A stretch of 64,000 nt of DNA, taken from the NCBI GenBank assembly GCA_031769625.1, contig JAUIMM010000040.1, positions 12,340,501-12,404,500 on the forward strand. Direction: 5' to 3'. Below, in pieces: positions 57,885-64,000 of the stretch. Position numbers and translations under genes: made by a program. The DNA comes from Taudactylus pleione (taxonomy: Eukaryota > Chordata > Amphibia > Anura > Myobatrachidae). The notes under the pieces were generated by a model that saw nothing but the letters and a program-made list of their open reading frames with translations, searched no databases and was not told the origin of the DNA. Every line of letters begins with the position of its first letter. The first letter of the stretch is position 1.

Positions 57885-58338
57885 GAGATGATTGGTTCAG
57901 TTCTACTCAGAGCCATAACTAGACTTTTTGGTCCCCTGTGCCAGAGAGAGCATTGGCACCCCCCATCCCAATTTTTTAATAGGGACATAAGATAGTGCAC
58001 CTGAAAAAGGGCCATAGCCTCATGGGGAAGGGCCAGGGAAGAGATAGGGGAGGCCAGGAGATGCTGGGGATAACAGAAGAGGAAGCTACAAGTAAGAATG
58101 ATAATGAACAGTAAAATTGACAGGCCCAAACAGCACCCTCTGCCCTGCGGTGCCTTGTGCCATGGCACAGATTGCACCACCCTAGTTATGGCCCTGGTTC
58201 TACTCAATTACGTTCGTATCTGAAAACCGGCATTTTATGGGCTATTTGTCTCTCAAGTGTTTTGGATAGCCAATCAAATAAATCTGAACTTGTGCTAATT
58301 TGGAAAAAATAACCAAGTAGAACCGAACTGCTAATCTC
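57885..58338. mobile_element. TA-flanked MITE carrying a nested hAT MITE
   Basis: The ends GAGATGATTGGTTCAG and CTGCTAATCTC are inverted and flanked by TA. Inside, GTTCTACTC ... AAGTAGAACCGAAC echoes the arms of 27703-27849, so the two are related families. The hAT MITE 57908-58196 splits it. Confidence 0.65.
57908..58196. mobile_element. hAT-type MITE, 289 bp
   Basis: Ends CAGAGCCATAACTAGA and TAGTTATGGCCCTG are inverted. GTTCTACT is duplicated exactly at 57900-57907 and 58197-58204. It is non-coding. Confidence 0.9.
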
Positions 58339-58342
58339 TAAT

Positions 58343-60295
58343 TTAATTCCTAACTCACCAAGAAAGTGAGTAGTTTCAAGTATGAAGCATTCTTTGCTGT
58401 TGCATCGATATTTTACGTTGCTCTCATGTTTCCCTAATTTGTTTACTGAATATGATTATTAATATAAGATTTCATCCAGAATTTATATAAAAAAGAAAGT
58501 TTTCAAGGGACACCATTTCTTCAATTTGCCCTGGGCGCCATCAACCCTATTTAGTCCTCTGCTCAACATTTGATCATTGAAGTCTGTACCACTTATACTG
58601 CTGCAGTTCTCATACTGGTCACTAATCTGAGGTCTGTTCAAACTGAGGAAAGCAACACTCCATTGCCATGTATGCATTTGTCTGTGAGTACATACTGCTT
58701 AGGTGTGAGCTACCTTCCACGGTGTTACACTCACTGCTGGGCCAACAATGTGCAGAGATGGGCAGCCGCAAAAATCTTGTTGGAAAAAGAGCCTCACATC
58801 AAAAAACAGTCAGGAGCATTTTTCTAATGTCATTCCTAATGTTGCTTATAGAGCCATGCTATAATTGCTATTTATATTATTTATAATCTTTTAAAGGAGC
58901 TCTAAATTATTTGTAGAAATAAAAGTTGGCAATTACTGTATAATTGTGTTACACTTTATATTAGCAAGATTAATTTGGGGCAAAAACAAACTGCTATTTT
59001 TTTGCGAGGGCACAATGCAAAGGTTGAAGTGGAACTGAAGAAAGCCTATGATGCGTTCATCTGTAGAGTAAATTGCCAGAAAGATTACAGTGCTCTGTTT
59101 GGTAATCTTCTGTGCAAAGATATTGGCCTACTTTCATCAGAGTAAGCTGTAACATTCCTTATTTCCCCAAAGGGAGAGCAATGAGTGCCTAGCTTTAGCA
59201 TGATTTAATGAATCTAGGCCACTGCTCTCGCACACCAGAAAATGGAAAACAAACAATACATTGGCTGTTATTGTACATATAAGAGTATGAAGGCAATTTA
59301 TCCAATACCACATATACAAAATATAATACTGAATTACAATGTGTGGGTTATTTGATGAATAATTTGCATTAAAATGACAACATAATAAAGTGAAATACTT
59401 AAAGAAGATAAAATATACACGTAATACTATTGGTTGCACATAACAGATTGGTATATATTCAGGATCGCCTAACTATTTATCACATCTGTGTAAGATCAGA
59501 ACTATGGGGTCTAGGTTTCATGTCATATATGGAGAAAGGAGCAATGTATTTCCACTTGTTCCTCCGTATTTGTCTCTTGATGCCTACTGCACCTTGTCCG
59601 CTATCCATCCTGTGACATAGCAGGAGGAGGATGCTGATAACTACCATGCAGTGTGTTATACAGCTTTCTTACCTTCTTATAAAGCTGAAAAGGGTATACC
59701 AAATCTCATGTAATAACTGTATATTACATATGGCACTGCTCTGCTACAGCACAGAGCACTGGGGCTCTATGTCCACTAGTACATACTACTGGTACTAGTA
59801 GTAGTAATACACTGTGTGTCAGCCTGCAATATGTCTTTATAGCTCACTTCCTCCACCCCCCTGATAAAGTGAATATTTCTAATGTCAAGTATCACTGCCT
59901 ATTTCAACCTGATACTTATAGTAGTAACCAAGTTATGTAAGGGAATAAAGTTTCTGAACTGGTTAAACCCTTTAGTTACATGTGTGCATAATTATCCTTC
60001 ATTTACTTTTCCCTCATGCACATTCACATATTCCACTGAGACCTTAGTGAATTCAGCTGCTTTCCTATTAAGGGATGTACAATACCTTTACATCAGACTA
60101 AAAGTTAAAGGGAGAGGGAGAAATGTATTAGGGTAAGTGCAGATTTTGCAGCTAGACACTTTAGTAAATATACCCCCTAGTGTCTATAAGCCATATGGCA
60201 TGCGACGTTCAAGGCGACTGAGATGCTCCCATAGCAGTGTGCTGTATTTTTCTTTCAATTATTTGCATTGCAGACACAGCGAAACACCACTCACA
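58343..60295. other. No identified feature
   Basis: AT-rich sequence with only short open frames and no recognised element ends. Confidence 0.5.
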
Positions 60296-60296
60296 A

Positions 60297-60491
60297 GGTC
60301 TATTTATCAAGCAGTGAAAAGTGTGGAGAAGTGGCCCAGTAGAGAAGTTGCCCATAGCAACCAATCAGCTCCTACCTATTACTTTATAGACTGTACTTTA
60401 TAAATGCTACTTCAAAACTGATTGGTTGCTATGGGCAACTTCTCCACTGGTTCACTTCTCCTCACTTTTCATTGCTTGATAAATAGACCCC
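60297..60491. mobile_element. Palindromic MITE, 195 bp
   Basis: GGTCTATTTATCAAGCAGTG at the left is mirrored by CATTGCTTGATAAATAGACC at the right, and the arms continue inward as GAAGTTGCCCATAGCAACC. Each arm carries CCAAT in CAACCAATCAG. The flanking duplication is unclear. Confidence 0.8.
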
Positions 60492-60552
60492 ACAGTGTGC
60501 TAGAAACAACTTTAACCACACAGGAATTAGTTTTAAACATGTAAAGTGTCAC

Positions 60553-60672
60553 AGATGAAGCTGTGGCCACCCACAGCTATGCGAGCGGCCAGGAGGCCGC
60601 TCCATTTTCATGGAGGAGGGCCCTGATTCAGAGCGAGCGCTCTGGTCACAGCGTTCGGCTCTGAATCAGGCC
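60553..60672. mobile_element. Harbinger MITE remnant
   Basis: CACCCACAGCTATGCGAGCG and GCCAGGAGGCCG match 22909-22935. The remnant ends with GCGTTCGGCTCTGAATCAGGCCC, the family terminus. A 55-bp foldback (GGGCCCTGATTCAGAGCG ... ) sits at the right. Confidence 0.7.
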
Positions 60673-61212
60673 CAGAGCACTAAGGCATGGGCGTAACTAC
60701 CATAGGTGCAAGGGGTGCAGCTGCTATGGGGCCCAGAGCTGAGGAGGGCCCGTCTTCCTTGTCAAAGTTACATGTGTTATATACATGTTTCACCACTGGG
60801 TTGTACATAGAGCCCCTTACAAGCAAATACCTAGGTACGCCGCTGCACTAAGGATCCCATTTATTAATAAATATTTATGGCTTATTTCCTGAAAACACCC
60901 ATTTTCAAGGAGAAATGCAAATAATTAGAATCCCCCGAATGTATGACAGAGGGAGAGCGCAGCAGATATCTCCGATACCTGCTGCAATCCCTCCTTTCCC
61001 GCCAGCAGCTACAACCCCCATAGGTTTTTATGGTGACGCAGTCACTTCACTCCCTACACATTGAGGGACGGGCACCTTTCGGAGCCCCTGTCCCTGCAGG
61101 TACTCAGTAATACATTCGGCCAATATGATCACATACTGCAATGCAATCATGGGTGCTAACCCAGATCACATTACAAATGCGATCATTAATAAATGGGCCC
61201 CTTAGTGCTCTG
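60673..61212. mobile_element. MITE with CAGAGCACTAAGG ends, split by a hAT MITE
   Basis: CAGAGCACTAAGG at the left, continuing after the hAT insert as ATCCCATTTATTAAT, is mirrored at the right by ATTAATAAATGGGCCCCTTAGTGCTCTG. No target duplication was found at the outer edges, perhaps because the left one abuts another element. Confidence 0.65.
60686..60845. mobile_element. hAT-type MITE, 160 bp
   Basis: CATGGGCGTAACTACC and GGTACGCCGCTG are imperfect inverted ends. CACTAAGG is duplicated at 60678-60685 and 60846-60853. It inserted into the end of another MITE. Confidence 0.85.
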
Positions 61213-61740
61213 TCCAGAATTCCCCTTATATTTCTGTTCTGTCTTGACTTCTCTCTTATATCACATCCACAGCACAGAGCAGACTTGACACATTTAGCGT
61301 CCAGCTCTATTAATAGACTGCAAATTATGCAAAGTAAAGAATGTGGAATTTACAAATACAGAGCTGAATGTATATTCCACAGAATGGCAAAGGAAACACA
61401 GAACATACAACTGTAAAACATTGCATCTCTGCTGAACTTGCCACAGCTTCGCTTACCTTAGGCACTGACTGACCATTACTGTACACACTACACACTTGAA
61501 CATTGACATATACTGTCTGCATACTGTAAGTGTTTTAAGAAAATTCCAAGATGATTATTGTCTTATTGCCATGAGACCACTGAACTTGCTCATCATCACA
61601 GTGTAATTTTCATTTACTGTCAGTATCTGTAATGTCATATATGTTTTCCCTAAACTTTTATTTTGTTTTAGTTGCGGTCTTCGCCTGGCAATCTTGCCGA
61701 TGGTCGGAGCGATTCACCTTCGCCCCAAACCATGCAAGAA
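61213..61740. other. No identified feature
   Basis: No coding domain or element end was recognised. Confidence 0.5.
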
Positions 61741-61985
61741 TGCTGATACACACTAGAAGATTTAATGAACAACGGAACAATCACTTGTTCCCTCCTTCAT
61801 TAAACTACAGCCCAGCATGTGATATCCTGTGATTGCTGGTGCAAGCACGGCCAATCACACAATGTCGCATGCGACCTGCGGGAGCAAGCAATCGGGCATA
61901 CACACTGCACAATATGGGCGATTTTTATTCCAATTTGCCTCAAAATTACAAATCGGCCAATTTATTGTGTACTGTGTACCCAGCC
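61741..61985. mobile_element. MITE with TGCTGGGTACACAC-type ends
   Basis: TGCTGATACACACTAG at the left and GTGTACTGTGTACCCAGCC at the right are imperfect inverted ends. The interior has AT-rich and GCATGCGAC-type hairpins. It belongs with 53800-54000. Confidence 0.55.
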
Positions 61986-62019
61986 TAACATGTTGTAGTG
62001 TTACCGCTAGGCTGTTTTA

Positions 62020-62600
62020 GCGGGGCGTGGCGCACTGCCCTCCTTCTGGAGGGCAAAAAGCACCCTGCCCTCCAGAAGGAGGGCAAAAAGCGCCCTGCCC
62101 TCACAGCCTGCGGGTGCCGAAAAGGGGGCGTGGGCATTGAAAAGGGGGCGTGTCTATAAGACACATCCCTTTTTCATCACTCTTGGTGGCGTGCCCGGCA
62201 CTTACGGACATGCTGGACACCTCCCAGGCGCTGCCGACAGGGAGGATAGATGCTGGGCTCATGCGTCCGGCCTCTATTCTCCGGCGGTGACCGGGTCACC
62301 GCACATTTCCCCACCCGCGGGACACTGCGACTCGCGGGTGGGGAAATGTTTGGTGACCCGGTCACCGCCGGAGAATAGGGGCAGGGCGCATGCGCCCGGC
62401 ATCTATTCTCCCTGTCAGCAAAGCTTGGGGGCTGCCCGGCGTGTCCGTAAGTGCCGGGCATGCCCCCAAGAGTAACGAAAAGGGGATGCGTCTTATAGAC
62501 ACGCCCCCTTTTCAATGCCCATGCGCCCTTTTTGGCGTGCCCACGGAAGTGCCCTCTCTAGCTCCAGTGCCCTGCCTGCCGCCGGAGCTAGAGTGAACAC
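62020..62600. mobile_element. Foldback element with long GC-rich arms
   Basis: 62121-62330 is mirrored by about 62335-62537 around CCCGCGGGACACTGCGACTCGCGGG. Shared arm words include TGACCCGGTCACCGCCGGAG and GGACAC/GTGTCC. The two 112-aa ORFs, one on each strand, are near-identical because of the palindrome and not because of coding. Short direct repeats GCCCTCC..GGAGGGC flank the left side (62035-62095). Confidence 0.75.
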
Positions 62601-63025
62601 TAATGTTGTTACTATTTTCCAGCCTTGTTTTACTTATAGCAGCATCATTGCACATTAGGGTTGTATTTGCTATCATTGTCACTTTGCATGCACATGATTA
62701 TCAAATTCTTGTCTGTGGCACTGCCTCTAACAAGGGAATTTATTAAAGGCTTCTTTGATGTCACGTTAGATATGATGTCTTAACCTATGACACCAAATCA
62801 TCCCCACTCTTTATGTGCAAAGGACATGTTTTGGAAACAGAAAGATATATCACATTTATATTTATAAAAAATTACTTTATTTTGACATAGTGGAAAGACA
62901 TTTACATTGTATTTTAAAGTCAAAGTGAAGTGGAAGACGTCTTTGACTGAAAGGAAATTCTTGATTTTGTTGTCAGTTAACCAAGTCAATACATATTTCT
63001 AAATATTTTCTTGAGGGAATGAAGT
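62601..63025. other. No identified feature
   Basis: AT-rich, no element ends recognised. Confidence 0.5.
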
Positions 63026-63357
63026 CAGGATCCCCATGGTGAGAATGCCGAAGGTCACAATACCGACTGCAGCATCCCAATGGTCACAATCCCGACAGAT
63101 TCAGACGGTATCAGGGTTAGGTTTAAGCACTAGGGGGAGGGGTAGGGTTAGGCTGGGGGAGGGGATGGTTAGGGTAAGGCTATTGGAGGGGCGATTAGGG
63201 TTAGGCTGCAGGAGGGGATGGTTAGAGTTAGGCTGCGGGAGGGGTGGGTTAGGGTTAGGATTGGGGTTAGATACTTACCAAAATCCGTCTGGATTTTGAC
63301 CATCAGGGTGCCGCTGTAGGTGTTCTGAACGTCGGTATTGTGACCGTGAGGATCCTG
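63026..63357. mobile_element. MITE with GGTCACAATACCGAC ends and GGTTAGGGTTAG array
   Basis: CAGGATCC...GGTCACAATACCGAC at the left is mirrored by GTCGGTATTGTGACC...GGATCCTG at the right. The middle (63111-63270) is a G-rich array of AGGGTTAGG-type words with GGAGGGG spacers. The target duplication was not resolved. Confidence 0.65.
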
Positions 63358-64000
63358 TACCCAACCCTTGCTTGAGTGATATTATCATATAAAACAGTGA
63401 TAGACAATCTGATTCACATTAAGTGCTGCATGCGTGGCCCCCTAGCTTTTAAGGAGCTGCACACTTCTCTTAATCACAGTGACATAAATGAAAGAACAAA
63501 AATACATGCGTTACTGTTACAAACAATTTTTTACCCACTCCACCATTTCTTTCATACTCCACTCCCTTCTTTCTCCCTCTTCTCAATGCACATTTCCCAA
63601 AATGCCTCTCAGACCTTCCACATCTGACTCAGTAGCCTGAATATGCCCAAACATGCCCTTATAATAAATATATTACAAAAAATTCAGATTTGCCAAAATG
63701 CCATTTAAACATCCTACCCCCCCCCACCCTCCAACCGAAAATGTTCTGGCGCCTCTGGTCACAGGTGAAGTCTTCCCCTTGTTTCCATCACTGCTTGAAA
63801 GTGTGTGATGCTAGCATTGAGGAGATTGAGCAGTGTCCACAGAGCATTGTAGTGACACAGATAAAATGGTAGGGCTGTGTAAGAAACTCAGGAGTTATTA
63901 TAAAGGCACTGACAGATGTGTCTTCCCTCACGCAAGAAGATAGAGTGAGAGAGAAACCGTTACTTGGTACTTTACTTGGTTTTTCATGTAAATAGCTTTT
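63358..64000. other. No identified feature
   Basis: No gene or element recognised up to the end of the window. A C-rich run lies at 63717-63727. Confidence 0.5.

Noticed and set aside
62137..62515. Two similar 112-aa ORFs on opposite strands
   Set aside because: The similarity is produced by the palindrome; no domain or codon evidence supports a gene.
1..64000. Bacterial-type systems, CRISPR arrays, operons or a host single-copy gene
   Set aside because: No such signatures were found; introns, SINE, MITEs and vertebrate retroelements mark this as repeat-rich eukaryotic DNA.

Overview
The window reads as repeat-dominated nuclear DNA of a vertebrate, most likely an anuran amphibian with a large genome. 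This is inferred from the repeat content: GIY-YIG Penelope-like elements (PLEs), PIF/Harbinger elements with many short derivatives, a chromodomain Ty3/Gypsy element of Sushi type, Tc1-like and hAT-type fragments and a tRNA-derived SINE. No single-copy host gene, rRNA, tRNA gene or CRISPR array was found. Almost every base that can be explained belongs to a mobile element or simple repeat, often nested two or three deep.

Layout. 1-5874: a PLE (PLE-A) between 439-bp pseudo-LTRs, with a 598-bp Harbinger MITE inside its reverse transcriptase. 7231-8300: an old PLE fragment on the minus strand. 9525-10287: the 5' half of a Tc1-like element. 11091-11688: a second 598-bp Harbinger MITE. 12063-20810: a probable solo LTR split by a 7.5-kb PIF/Harbinger element (12294-19782). 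That element has an apparently intact two-exon HARBI1-like transposase (minus strand), a multi-exon Myb/SANT-like gene (plus strand) and a second, decayed Myb-like gene. 22335-31090: nested MITEs, two hAT-type MITEs with perfect 8-bp target duplications, a SINE fragment, and a 125-bp-arm palindrome of a PLE terminus. 32179-40523: a broken Ty3/Gypsy element with gag, a GGGAAAC -1 frameshift site, PR, RT, RNase H, IN and chromodomain. Its 3' LTR is mosaic and is interrupted by 1.2 kb of foreign DNA carrying a hammerhead-like motif. 40900-43000: PLE-C. 46672-48162: PLE-D (minus), whose GIY-YIG domain is split by a Harbinger MITE. 48298-52734: a 4.4-kb palindrome of two head-to-head, 5'-truncated PLE copies. 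53-64 kb: MITEs, several palindromic or nested, a SINE and another PLE fragment.

How the parts relate. The full Harbinger at 12294-19782 has the same termini (GGGCCTGATTCAGAGCCGG and its inverse) as at least six shorter elements in the window. Two of these were cut into PLE genes with clean 3-bp target duplications. The PLE tails share a CUGANGA / hairpin / GAAAC arrangement resembling hammerhead ribozymes, and in three places helix-I pairing is also visible. The PLE 3' ends often abut (TA)n runs. The coding remnants are mostly pseudogenes; the Harbinger transposase is the main exception.
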